64,000 bases of DNA, taken from assembly GCA_004335835.1 (NCBI GenBank), contig RWJK01001098.1, forward strand, positions 40,105 to 104,104. The letters are read 5' to 3'. The DNA is from Scenedesmus sp. ARA3 (lineage: Eukaryota > Chlorophyta > Chlorophyceae > Sphaeropleales > Scenedesmaceae). A program made the translations under genes and the position numbers. Under the pieces are notes generated by a model. The model was not told the origin of the DNA, did not search any database, and was given only the letters and a program-made list of their open reading frames with translations. Shown piece after piece: positions 36,201-48,200 of the stretch; positions within the stretch are counted from its first letter, which is position 1; each line of letters begins with the position of its first letter.

Positions 36201-36566
36201 GACTGCTGACAGTGTTTGGGTGGGTCACCTGCAATCAGGTGTAGTACAACTGCAGAGAGAGGTAGGATGCATCTTTCGGAGGCTGCATGGCGGCCTGCCA
36301 CATTTCTACACTGTGGCCCTCAGCAAAGCTGAGCTTTGCACCCCAAACAACAGTCCTGTTCAAAGTGCTGACAGCCCACATCATGGCCCCACTCAAACAG
36401 GCATCGGCCAAGATGAGATGACCCTCACACACAACTTGATGTATTCCAACAACGTGGATTCGGTTCGTTGATTCACTGCAGGTTATCGACTCGCGCTCCC
36501 TTTCACTGACTCGGACGATTGTTGTGCACGATTCTAGCTGTTCTAGTATAATCATATATCATAAAG
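36201..36566. promoter_or_regulatory. Divergent promoter region
   Basis: 366 bases between the methyltransferase start (minus) and the Tctex1 start (plus). No specific element is recognised, though ATATAA-like sequence occurs near 36550. Confidence 0.45.
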
Positions 36567-37826
36567 ATGGAACAAGGTGCCAACGTTGACGAGGCAAGCA
36601 AAACTGCTCAGCAGCAACGTCAGCAGTGATGGCACTAGGCGGGCAACAGCACTGTTGTCTGTTGGCACAAACCGTAACCAGGCCTTCTGCATGTTAACTT
36701 TGCACAGGTTGGCTTTGCACCAGACGACGTTAGCAACATAATCAAGAAGAGCATCGACAGTGTGCTGCAGAACCAGCAGTACAGTGAACAGAAGGTGAGC
36801 ATGTGCTGTCAAGCATCTGCCGTCAGTAGCAGCGCTGGACGATGCAGCACCTAGAGAAAGCAATGGGTTTATCACAGCGCAGCACAACTGCTTCAAGCAC
36901 CTGGGCATGAATTGGTCAGCACCCTGGTTGCAGTGCCCCTGGTTTCCCAACCCCTGCCTTCCCCCACACAAGAAGCCGCACAAGGTTTCAACATGCGGCA
37001 ACAACAAGCAGTGCTGCAACAGCATGAAGGCACAGCCAGTCATGCTTCAGCATTAGACGAGCAGCAGCCTCGGCATGCCCATGTCGCGTGTCTTACAAGT
37101 TTTCCTGTTGTGTGGTGCTGCATGTGCAGGTCAGTCAATGGACGTCTGCCTGCCTTGAGGGATGCATGAAGCGGCTGACTAGCTTAAACAAGCCATACAA
37201 ATACGTCGTCACCTGCATCATCATGCAGAAAACAGGTGCGCCAAGCGCATCCATTGCATGACATGCTACAAAAGCTCTCACAATGCAGCAGCTGTGCAGC
37301 AGAAGGCAGCGGCAGCGCAAGCTGTGCCAGAGCTGCTGCACTGCCACCGCTAGTTCAACTAGCAGCAACTGCGGTGGCAGCAAATGCAAGTACCGCTTGC
37401 CAGCCACACATGGGCCTCTAGCACAGCCGCACATACAGAACTTGAACATCCCTTGCTGCCCATGCCACAGTGGCAAGTTGCGGCAAACAACAACACAGCA
37501 ACTGCAACATGTGGCGAGCACTGCCCTGCCTCGTGCATTGCACAACACTTCCAACGCACCTGTCAACAGCCTGCAGGCTGAACACCAAACAAATTTACAG
37601 GGTTGAATACAAGCTCCAACTGTTCCTGCCCATGCACTTTGATTATTCGGCCCATAGCACTGACGCCGTGGGACATGCATCCGCACTGTCTGCTGCTGGC
37701 TCAGGTGCTGGCCTGCACACTGCCGCATCATGCTACTGGGACAACACCACAGACGGCAGCCGGACAGTGCGGTGGGAGAACAAAACCATGTACTGCATAA
37801 CCACAGTGTTTGGGCTGGCGCTGTGA
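36567..37826 (+). CDS. Tctex1-type dynein light chain (113 aa, 4 exons)
   Basis: Exons 36567-36593, 36708-36794, 37130-37235 and 37705-37826; phases close. The product is exactly the family length. [20 protein letters not shown] and [20 protein letters not shown] are diagnostic, and it ends [10 protein letters not shown]. The dimeric light chain binds the dynein intermediate chain and cargo in cytoplasmic and inner-arm or outer-arm dynein. Intron 1 uses a GC donor (GAG|GCAAGC) and a normal AG acceptor. Unlike neighbouring genes its introns show no copies of its own exons. Confidence 0.96.
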
Positions 37827-39600
37827 AGCTGGCAGCAGCTGCGACTGCGGCTGGAGCAGCAGCAACAGTTGGAACTGCTGCAGCAGCAGCAGCAGCAGCC
37901 GGGGCTGTAGCAGCAGTTGGAGATGCAGCAGCAGCCGAAGCTGCAGCAGCAGCCGGAGCTGCAGCAGCTCGCAGACAAGCTTATATCTGCTGCTGCTGCT
38001 GCCGCTGGCCTGTGTGGCCTGCAAACTGGCCTACATTGTGGAACTGGCGTCGTGCGCTTGAGCAGCAGCGGCAGTGCAGTTGGCTGTTTTGGCAGCAGCA
38101 GGTGGCAGCTGTAAGCGCTCTGAGCCACTGCAGCTGTTGAAGGGTCAGCAGCAACAACAGCAGCAGGGGGCTGCCTGCGGTTGGGAGATTGGGCTGCGGG
38201 GAGGTTGCAGCAGCAGCAGCAGCTGCACAGGCACATAATGTGCATGGGCAAAGCTGCAGTCGCAGTTGCAGTTGCACGTTCATGTGGCCACCTTGCAATT
38301 GCTGTGGCTCCACACAGCATGTGTACTTGGCTGTGGGTTGCTGTCATGCAGCTGCGCGCAAATCACTGGCGCAGTGTGTTTGTGGTGCAACTGAGCACAC
38401 AAGCACGTGCTGCTCTGACAGTGGTGCGCTTTATCTGCTCAGCGACAAGAAAGTACTGTGAAGCTTTGCACCAAAACTGCATTTAGTCTGCTGCGTGTTA
38501 TTGGCGCGTCTGTTAATTCACCTCCTGGTGGCTGCTGGTTTGGCAGAGCCACCGACAAACGCATGCCTGACTGTAGAATAGCATTCTTGACATCATTTCA
38601 TGGCGAAGGGGTCACACCCAGGGTTTCTGGTCATGCTTTTTGTTGTTTGTTAACTGTGATGGCGGCGACAGGCCAGCGCCTAGGGGTTGCAGAAACACTG
38701 CTGTTGGCAGCAGTTTAGGGCAGCTTGCAGCAGCAGATCTGCGCATGCCGCCAACTTGGCGTGAAGGCATGCATATGCTGCGCGTTGCTCACATGCTAGC
38801 TGTGTGCGACCAGTGTGCATTCGCGGCTGAACGTGCACGAAGCACATGCTTTTCAAAGCGATGCAACACAATCGCAGGGCTTGTGGCATGTTCACGCATG
38901 CTGTGTAATGCTGATAGTGCCTTGCTGAAAAGGCGGCGGTCGCGGCGCTCATCGGCTGTGCTGCATGACCAGAAGTGCACAGTGACAAAATAGCAACTGC
39001 TGTGTGTGTGCTACACGCGTGCGGCGCACATGTGCCATAGGCTATGGCACATGAGTCTGCACATTGCAGCTGCACTATGTGGTCGATGTTGTTACCAGCA
39101 GCACCGTGCTGCGCTTTTTGAACATCCAACACACAAGCTTAAGCAACCCAATGCCTGTAAACAACAGACTGCCCCCAGTCTATGGGACTTGCCATGACCA
39201 TTGCTGTCCAAACCAGTTAGGATACCCTGCTTCACGACTGTTGTGTTCCTCTCGTATAACACAACCATTGCGAAGCAGGGTGCTGCTTGTACTGCATCCA
39301 GATGCCACCACTGTGCAACATCCAGAGAGTGCACAGCGCATGCCTGCGCAGGGGCGATGCAGAATCCAAATCACTCAACAGCTGCCTACCTAGCTACTTC
39401 TGCAATCATGCAGTTACTAACCTGCCAGCTACAGCTCAAGGTGTGAGAATAGTCCGACACCTGAACAACTGATGCAAACTGCCAGTATGGCCGTCTGCTG
39501 ACTGACGAGAACGCTGCACACACCCCACATCTGCACCCTATTGCACTCAAAGTATTTGCATCAATGCTGATGGCACACTAAATTAGACGAGGCTGTTGAG
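37827..39600. other. Intergenic, CAG-rich, no supported gene
   Basis: CAG/CTG-rich tracts to about 38230 produce poly-Gln and poly-Ala frames. No splice-supported exon. Confidence 0.55.
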
Positions 39601-39604
39601 TTCT

Positions 39605-39945
39605 TTCGCAGAATCTACAGGTGAACCAGCTTGGGAGGTTCCTTTCTGCAGCTACTCCGTGCTGTAACCTTCTCCCGCCTGCTGCAGCTGCCGCCATCAC
39701 GTAATGTTTTACGTTTGATTCAAAAACCTACAGGTTGGCCAGCTTGGGGTAGTCGCTCAGCAGCTCGTCCTTGCTGTAGCTGTCTCCCCCACACAGCCTC
39801 TGATTCAAACCCAAGGGTTCAGCCTCTAGTGCAAAACCCTACAGGTTGGCCAGCTTGGGGTAGTCGCGCAGCAGCTCGTCCTTGCTGTAGCTGTCTCCCC
39901 CACACAGCCTCTGATTCAAACCCCAGGTTTTAGCCTGTAGTGCAA
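39605..39945 (-). repeat. Copies of the DUF1517 gene 3' end
   Basis: About 39836-39925 and 39730-39800 repeat 39947-40015 (the YSKDELLHDYPKLANL segment and stop), with a fainter third near 39615-39690. All lie beyond the real stop. Confidence 0.9.
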
Positions 39946-39949
39946 AACC

Positions 39950-40257
39950 CTACAGGTTGGCCAGCTTGGGGTAGTCGTGCAGCAGCTCGTCCTTGCTGTA
40001 GCTGTCTCCAGACTCCTGGGGGGTCCACAGCAGCTCCACGGCCACGATGGCATCAGGCGGGAGGCTGCCCAACAGGCTCAGCGACTGCTGCAGATCCTAC
40101 AAACACAGACCAACAGCACGACGATGACAACAGCAGCAGCAGCAGCAGCAGCAGCACTGTCAGCTCCACAGCCACGATGGCATCAGGAGGGAGGCTGCCC
40201 AGCAGGCTCAGCGACTGCTGCAGGTCCTGTGAATCACAGGCCAACAGCAAGACGACG

Positions 40258-40294
<37 letters not shown>

Positions 40295-40439
40295 TGGCAG
40301 TGTCAGCACAACATAAACTGACAGCAAGGCAGCAGCAGCAGCAGCAGCAGTGTCAGCTCCACAGCCACGATGGCGTCAGGGGGAGGCTGCCAAGCAGGCT
40401 CAGCGACTGCTGCAGATCCTGTGGTTACATAATCATCAA

Positions 40440-40493
<54 letters not shown>

Positions 40494-40990
40494 CTGTCAG
40501 CTCCACAGCCGCAATGGCATCAGGAGGGAGGCTGCCTAGGCTCAGCGACTGCTGCAGGTCCTTTGAGGTGAAGAGAGGTGAATAGTGTAGCAAAACAGGA
40601 GCAGACGCGGCGGCGTCAGCACGGCATGGTGATAACCCGCCCATGTAAACATGAACTGGCAAGCAACGGCAGATCCGCAGCCACAGCACTTGCAGGCATA
40701 AACCAGCAAGCGACTGCAGCTGCAGCAACACGCTAGTCTCCCTTAAAACTAGCACCAACGTACATGCAGATCACAGCAGCACGCACCGCGAGGCTGCGGA
40801 TCTTGGGCAGCTTCACTTTGGCCTCAGCAGCCATGATGAGCGTGACGCACAGCCACTTGTCCAGGCCCACATCTGCGGCAGCAGCAGACAAACGACACAT
40901 AGCAGGTTATGAAGATTGCAGCAACAGCTCAGGTGACAAATACGGAGGGGAGGGACTGACGCATAGCCACTTGTCCAGGCCCACGTCTGC

Positions 40991-41043
<53 letters not shown>

Positions 41044-41093
41044 NNNNNNNNNNNNNNNNNNNNNNNNNNNNNNNNNNNNNNNNNNNNNNNNNN

Positions 41094-41153
<60 letters not shown>

Positions 41154-42167
41154 ACAACGTCAGAACATACAGTTGTGCACAATGACAGATCGATCAATTG
41201 TGTGGATGGGATGGATGTGTTGTAAAACATTGGCAATGCAAGAGCCCCATGTGAGTGGTGTATATGAGAGCAGCATGTGACGGCCAAGCAGCTGCCATCG
41301 ACTGCTGCCCGTGCGATATGCTTCTATATTGAGCAGCCGCACACCAACACCTCAGCTGCTGCCCAACACCGTGCAAAAGGCTGCCCACCTGCGCCGCTCT
41401 CCTTGAGTGATGTGGTGAGCACGCGGCCGCCCAAATTGCTCAGCGTCTCCTCCTTGAACTTGGCTCGCTCGTTGATGCTGGCCTGCGTGCAGCAAGCAGC
41501 AGCAGCATGGTACATTTGAGAACTGAGTCGCCCGTTTAGTATAAGTCTGCAAGCATGCTGGCACACCCTACGCGGTTGCTCCTGCTACGCTTATCACACC
41601 CTGCAGTAGTCTGAGCTTTTCATGCAAGGATCTGACACATGGGCCCCACCTGGTCGTGTGGAAACAGGCTGTTTGTTTGACGCAGGAATCCCTGCATCAG
41701 CCCCACCTGGTGGTACTTCTGCTCCAGCTCGTCAGAGTTGTCATCACAATCAATGCACAAACCTCAGCACGGCCAAGTGACCAAGAACACAATATGGGTT
41801 AGGCAGTAAATCCTGCCCTGAAGCCCCACCTGGTTGTACTTCTGCTCCAGCTCGTCACAGTCATCAGCACAAGGCATATGCCTTTTAGATCATACAGGCT
41901 TTCCAATCGACAGCAATGCCCTTTCAAAAAAGCGTGCACAGCCCACCCCCACCTGGTTGTACTTCTGCTCCAGCTCGTCAAAGTCGCCACTGTCATTGCA
42001 CAAACTTGAATCACTGCACAACAATTCCTCATTCCTTGCTGACTTTTCAATTGCCCCACCTGGTTGTACTTCTGCTCCAGCTCGTCAAAGTCGTCGGTGA
42101 GGAAGAGGCTGCTGGCGCCGTAGCTGCAGTACTCCAGGTTGCGGGACAGGAACACCACCACGTCTGT

Positions 42168-42264
<97 letters not shown>

Positions 42265-43910
42265 CGAAGAAGTGGATGTTGAGCGGCAAGAGTAGCAGCA
42301 GCAACAGCGATGCGGCCGTGGGAGTAGTACGCCAGGCTGTCTGACAGGAACACCACGTCTGTTGAAGGCGCAAAAACAAACAGCAGCAGCAGCACAGCAG
42401 CAGTAGTGGCGGTTCCAGCAGCAGTACCGCGCAGTATGGATGAATGCAGCTGTGCGTGTGCTCCGTTATCATGGCGCAGCCACGACCAGCAGCACCACTG
42501 CTGTTGAATCACTTCGGATGCGGTTAGCACCGCTGCGTCTAATAGATCTTGTTATCTTGATCGACGATATAATCAGCAACCTATGTGTTTGAGAACCCTC
42601 AGCCCCCGCACCATGCACCAGCTCGCCCATGGCCTCTTCATCATCGATTTCCAGCAGGCTGGCAATGGCTGGAAAGCCACATTGTTGACTCAGTCCTGAT
42701 GAGGTGAAGTGCTATTCTTATGGAACGCCGCTGCATCTGCTTTATTACTACTGAGCAACATAACAAAAACTGCTATGTAAGTGTGAAATTTGATGATTAT
42801 ACATATGTCATTTCAACCCCGCGCACCGTGCACCAGCTCGCCCATGGCCTCCTCATCATCGCTGTCCAGCAGGCTGGCAATACGGTCCAGCTCTCGCTGG
42901 AACTTCTCCACCTGGCCAAACACGCCCACCTGCGGCAGCAGGGTTTCAGCACAGCAAAGGTTCAGCACAGCAAAGGTTTCAGCACAGCAAAGGTTTCAAA
43001 GGGTTTCAGCACAGCACAGCAAAGGGTTTTACCGTGTACCAAGCGTATTGGGTACATTGGTGTGGCCCAACTGGCGCGGAAACTTCTCCACCTGGCCAAA
43101 AACGCCCACCAGCAGCACAACGGGGTTTGGCCACGGCAATAGCTCTGTTAATCAAGGGTTGAGGCGCAGCAATAGCTCTGTTAGACAAGGGTTTAGGCGC
43201 AGGGGGGTTAGGGCTCTGCACCGGCAGGCAGTGGCGCCAGCGCCAGCTCCAGCAGATAGGGCGAGGAGTGGATTGAAGCAGCAACTGCAACTGCTTGCAG
43301 GCATATCCTTGCGCGCAAAGCAGTGCCTTGCTGCTGTGCTGTGAACATCCTCACAAAGACAAAACATAGCATCTACACATGCGCAGTGATCCTGCAATGT
43401 TTTTCCAACCGCAGCTCAGCAGGCGCACCTGCAGCTTAGCTACTGTCAGGTCTGGGTCCTCCTGCCTGCCAAAGAACGCCACACGCGGGAGCTCCCGGCT
43501 GCCTGAGTAGTTGCATGCCACCTGCCTCCTCTGCTGCTCTAAACTACGCTGTGAGGTGGGGCATGCGATGCTGCTAATGCTGCTGGCGCTGCTGCAGCGA
43601 ACAGCAGGGCGCTGCAAGTGGGGTGCCTGCAAGCAACCACACCAACAGCAGAAGGTTATACCAAGAGCGTCATGTGTGAGCTGAGATCGATGGAATTCCC
43701 GGGTTACAAAGCTGATGTATCAGAGACACAGGATAATTGTGCATGCAGTTCATCACCGCTGCAGCAGAACATGCCGGCTGGACACGTAGGCTCCTGCTGC
43801 TCAGGTGTACTGCTGCGTGCAGTGCTCACCACCACGCGCACTGGGCAGCCAGCAACGCAATGCTTATTTGCTGCGTAAAATGCCCGGATCTTTTGCATTG
43901 CTGCTGCCAT
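39950..43910 (-). CDS. DUF1517 plastid protein (289 aa, 8 exons)
   Basis: Minus-strand exons 43910-43830, 43626-43429, 42929-42827, 42163-42060, 41706-41650, 41482-41389, 40872-40787 and 40096-39950; all phases close. An Arg/Ser/Ala-rich transit peptide is followed by the DUF1517 order of motifs: VEKFQRELDRIASLL, SRNLEYCSYGASSLF, DFDELEQKYNQ, ERAKFKEETLSN, DKWLCVTLIMAAEAKVKLPK, LLGSLPPDAIVAVELLWTPQ and a final DELLHDYPKLANL. The family is found in plastids and cyanobacteria and has no agreed biochemical role. Introns are packed with copies of exons 3, 4, 7 and 8, and an assembly gap lies in the intron before exon 7. The acceptor of exon 5 is one of the repeated CAG|GTGGGG sites. Confidence 0.95.
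40140..40570 (-). repeat. Three copies of DUF1517 exon 8 5' end
   Basis: Copies at about 40145-40232, 40335-40425 and 40493-40563 repeat 40020-40100 (DLQQSLSLLGSLPPDAI-AVEL). Each is followed by a CAG run of different length. Only the final copy continues into WTPQESG. Confidence 0.92.
40960..41155. repeat. CAG expansion containing the assembly gap, beside an exon 7 copy
   Basis: A copy of the DUF1517 exon 7 start (40960-40992) runs into CAG repeats, 50 N at 41044-41093, then more CAG to 41152. The true repeat length is unknown. Confidence 0.95.
41700..41995 (-). repeat. Three upstream copies of DUF1517 exon 4 3' end
   Basis: Copies at about 41701-41738, 41825-41862 and 41950-41990 repeat the real end 42055-42095 (DELEQKYNQ and CAG|GTGGGG). 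The last one directly precedes exon 5. Confidence 0.92.
42170..42262. repeat. Long (AGC)n run in DUF1517 intron
   Basis: About 30 uninterrupted units next to the exon 4 acceptor. Confidence 0.97.
42325..42370 (-). repeat. Diverged copy of DUF1517 exon 4 5' end
   Basis: Reads DVVFLSDSLAYYSHG where exon 4 reads DVVVFLSRNLEYCSYG, with its own acceptor. Copies of exon 3 lie at 42605-42665 (3' end) and 43080-43112 (5' end). Confidence 0.8.
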
Positions 43911-44438
43911 CGCAACGCTGAATTGGCGTGTATGCGTAGATGCTACAGCTAGGAGACTTTGACGATGGTGCTGCACACGTCAGCCACTTTCGTGTTTTTA
44001 TCCAATCATAAGATGTTCTTAAGCTTCTGAGGCAAGCCTGGCGTTTGACCAGTGGTGCCCGCTGGGCGCTGCCAGCTGTGCAAACCCTCAACCACAGAAG
44101 TACAAATGATGACAGTCAGTGGACTGGATGTTCAACAATGCCCCAGCGACTGCGTCCATATTCTTCGCCTACGTCACACCGATTGCAGCACCTCCTTATT
44201 TTGTCTGCAGGGCTGCTGCTAAATAGCTCCAGCGTTCTTGCTGTGGTAGCTGTCAGCTAGCCAGCGTGGGAATAACACTGTTACTGGCTCATGGCATGTC
44301 CCTTGGCTGGCAATCCTGAAGCTTAAGTTAAGCAAATTGTGGTAAAATGTAATGGTAATGGTAATGGTATAATGCTGGTCAAATACTCTGTACTTGCGCG
44401 CAGCGCCTTCAAAAAACTGTGACGGATTCTACATCAGA
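43911..44438. other. Intergenic, no supported gene
   Basis: Upstream of the DUF1517 start. It contains a short TAATGG run near 44345-44370. Confidence 0.55.
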
Positions 44439-44976
44439 AAGGGGGTGTTGACTCCTGTCACACCCCTTGGGGCAGAAGGGTAAATGGTGGACATTAGTAC
44501 TTTTGAATCGGCAGCAATATTTCAAGAAGCGTCACAAGGCTGCGTGTATGGTAACATCCACTAAAATCTCAATTTTTGAAAAAGGGGGGTGAAACAGTGG
44601 AAGTTGGGGGTTAAATTTCAGTGGGCAAAGCGAAAATTGGGGAAGTTGGGGGCTAGTGGGATTTAGTGGCAAGGCACGTGCAGGGAGGCATGAGTGACAG
44701 CCTGGGATTTAGGAGAGTTGACTGCTGCCCTAACTTCCCGTGACTCCCAGAGAAGAGGGTCTCTATGGGAAGTTAGCAGTGAAAAATCAGTGGGACAGCC
44801 TAAATTCGTGGAAGTTGGGAGGTAGCAGAAGTTAAAAAAGCTAAAATTTCACTATGTTGCTTTGGCCCTTTCAGACCACGTACAACACAGCTGTGCAAGC
44901 AGAATCACTAACTTCCACCATTTACCCCTCCGCCCCAAGGGGTGTGACAGGAGTTAAGGGGAGTCAACACCCCCTT
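44439..44976. mobile_element. Non-autonomous inverted-repeat DNA transposon (538 bases)
   Basis: The ends are complementary: AAGGGGGTGTTGACTC at the left and its complement at the right, and the inverted repeat continues through CTGTCACACCCCTTGGGGC and TAAATGGTGGA for about 65 bases with small differences. Both sides are flanked by ACATCAGA (44431-44438 and 44977-44984), a perfect 8-base target duplication. The inside has no coding frame. An 8-base duplication with long inverted repeats suggests a hAT- or Mutator-type non-autonomous element. Confidence 0.9.
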
Positions 44977-44984
44977 ACATCAGA

Positions 44985-45282
44985 CGTGTAATGCACTCGT
45001 GCGTATGAATTGGGCCAACGAGTCTGTTTAAGGGGTCGAACGACGATTTTACACTCCGTGTAAAAACCCTTTACCGTGTAAAATTGGCGACCCTTAGCTT
45101 CAGGTAAAGGTGGCGAGGGACATGCCATGTGCTCTGTTTGCAGCAGCCAGGCGTACTGGCTGTACAGCTGTGCTGGCAGTAATGCGCCACAATAGCCCTG
45201 GCAGGCCGGTTCATAAAATTGGCCCCATAACAATTGCTGTCAACATGATTACAACACCAAACTGCAAGAACCAACAGCTCCA
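44985..45282. other. Intergenic spacer
   Basis: About 300 bases before the stop of the surface-protein gene. It contains a small inverted repeat of the TTTTACAC/GTGTAAAA type near 45048-45085. Confidence 0.5.
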
Positions 45283-48200
45283 TCAGCGACCATCAAGCTG
45301 GCCGATCCAGGGAGCAGGCATAGCACACACTGGCTCATACTCAAGCTCGCCACTTCCGCCACCACCACTGCTGCTGCCGCTGCCGCTGCCGCTGCCAGCA
45401 CTTTCCCCGCATACCACCTCCCGCTGAGACCACTGCACTCCAAAGTACAGCCGCGCCGGCGCTGCTGCGGCCAGTTTACTGCTGCTGCTGCCAGTCCCTG
45501 CCGCTGTATCCTCTGCAGCTGCAGGAATCTGGCCTGCTGGCTGTGTTGCTGCTCCAGCAGCATCTGCCGCAGCAAAAGACGTTATATCTATGGATGAGAA
45601 GTCACTCCAGCGGCCACTCATGGACTTCACACTGCCTGTGCCGGTCCTCAGCACCTTCCATGCGGCGTTGCTGCTGTTTGGTGAAATTGTCAGGCTCGCG
45701 ATACCTGCAAATACAACACGTAGGTGACGCCACACATAAGCAGGACACGCGCTTGTCAACGGCGGGATGACCAAGGCAGCGCAATTGTGCATGCAGCCTG
45801 TGGCCTGTACATCATTGTGCATGCATATACATGTGTGCCACGAGGTCAGCACATCATGCCTATGAGCAACGCCAGCAACAACAGCCATCGCTGCGCGAAG
45901 AAATTGCAGGATCCACGAAATACAGAAGTTCAGGCAAAGTTTGTTATCATCTGGGGCGTAACATCCAGGACAACCATGCGCGGCTCCATTCAAAAAGGTG
46001 TCATGAGCAGAGCAATCGTTGAGGCCCTGCTGCTCCGCTATGTTATATAACACAAAAATGCAACATAAATGACAGCCCACCTGGGTAAGCCGGCAGCGTG
46101 CTGTTGGGGTGCTGGAAGGGTCCGCTGTAGCTTGTCACAATGACAATGCTGCCGCTGCCTGTCACTGCAATGCTGGGAGCCGCAAACCCTAGCGGGTTAC
46201 GCCCCAGCTGACTGACCACCCCCGATCTTGTTACATTGACCGTCATGCTGACGCTGGCCGCTGTGTAGTTACACCGCTTGCAGGTGTTGCTGTAGGACTG
46301 GCTGCCCAGTAAGCATGGAGGGATGAGGATTGTGTCATTCAGCAGCTGCTGCTGCTGCTGCTGCTGCAGGCGGCGGCCGTAGATGCCTTTATTGGGCTTT
46401 GACCAGCCGGGGGCGTAGTTCCTCTTGTATCGCGTGTACCAATTGAAGTTCCACTGCTGGTACCAGTACCTGCAGCACAGTCCAAGAAAAGGTATCAACA
46501 TTAACAGAGGATAGTTACATGTGGATCCCGGCACCATCTTGGTATAAGCCACAGCAATGGCTTAAACATGAGCACGTGAGTGTGCAAAAGCCTGACCTTC
46601 CAGTTATGGCCCCAACTGATGAGAGAGCTACTAGCTCTGTGACAGCTGTGTGTAACAGATGTGTTTTTTCCCAACCAAGGGCAGGTATGACGCCTTGGTT
46701 TTGCAGAAGTCTGGCATGACAAGGCTGCATGTCTGTCGCAGCCAGGTCAGACTGAGCGATGTGCTCTGTGGATCAGCACCTCAGTCTCTTGCAGGAAACT
46801 GCTTGTATGTCAACTTCATTCGCATGTAGCATGAACGGCAGGCGGCACCCACCTGTAGTACCAGCTGTTTGTGTAGTAGATGCCTGGAATGCAACAGCAA
46901 TCAGCAGCAAGAGCAGCAGCAGCAATCAACAGGAGCAGCAGCAGCAGCAAGCAGCAGGGACAGCAGCATGGCCATGACTAACATGTTGACCTGCAGCCGG
47001 CAGATAGCAGCACCATATCTAGCTGGTCAGGTCATTGGCACTGCCTCCAAAGCTGCCCAGAAGTCTGTTGCAACTCCCTGCCAAGCAGCCAGCTACACAG
47101 CTCACCGCCAAGCAGCTAAACATTGCACCAGCCAAACATGCAACGTGCTAATACAAACAGCTGTGGTCAAAAGCCTGCGGCTCACATTACAGCTGCGCAG
47201 CTCACCGTTGTTTCCCACACAGTACCAGCAGCCCACCGCCCAGCCATCCACCCCACCAAAGTCCTGAAATGACAGCTGAGATGCCCTCTGCTGCTGCTGC
47301 TGCTGCTGCTGTAGGGTTGCAGCTGTCCACACCACGTCCTGCACGCTAGTGCTGTTGCTTGTGGCTGCTGCTGCAGCTGCCAGCGCGGCAGCTACCGCGG
47401 GATGCTGCAGAATGCTGCTGCTGCTTGCTGGTGACAGCAGCAGTCCTGTTGGGGTTGATGCAGCAGCCAGCCTGCGCAAAGGGGTGCCTGGCTGCATTGC
47501 GGTATTGGCGCTGCTGGTGTTGCTGATGTTCGCTGCTGCTGCTGCCGCTGCTGCGATGGCAGCTGAACAGTTGTAAGGGTCTGACCGTGCGCCGTCAACT
47601 GTCCCAACACTGCCATCTGATATCCCGTCACCTGCTGTTGCATCCTGCTGCTGCTGCTGCTGCTGCTGGCTCCCTGGTGTACCTTCAGCAGTTGAATTGT
47701 TCAAACTGTTGCCTTGCACTGCCAGCCCTGTTGCATTACTTGCAGCCGAGCAGTTGGCGGCTGCTTCTGCAATAGCTTGCTTCACTGCTGCCTCTATAGC
47801 GTCTATGTGAGGCTGCATTGCTGCTGCTGCTTCCTTGTTTTCCTTCCATTCCTGATCAAAGTCCTTGCCCCAATCTTGAGACCAGTCCCTTGTCCAGTTC
47901 CAGTTGCTGCCCCAGGCCTCGGTCTTTGTGCAGTCACCAGCGCCTGACACATTGGCCTGCAGTTGTTTACAGTTTTGCAGCGCACATGTCATAACAGTGG
48001 TACCTGTTACTTAGCTGTTCTGGAAGGACGGCAGGTCAGCTGTTGGCTGGCTTGCTATCTGCGGGCATGGTGCGCAGGGGTGTATTCGAGCGGGAGGTGG
48101 TTTTTTCCTTAACTTATTGCGCAATGACCAACTCAACATCACATCGCAGCGGCTTGGTGTTCATGCAATGCAATGTGCACAAGTCCCTTGCCGCTGCAGC

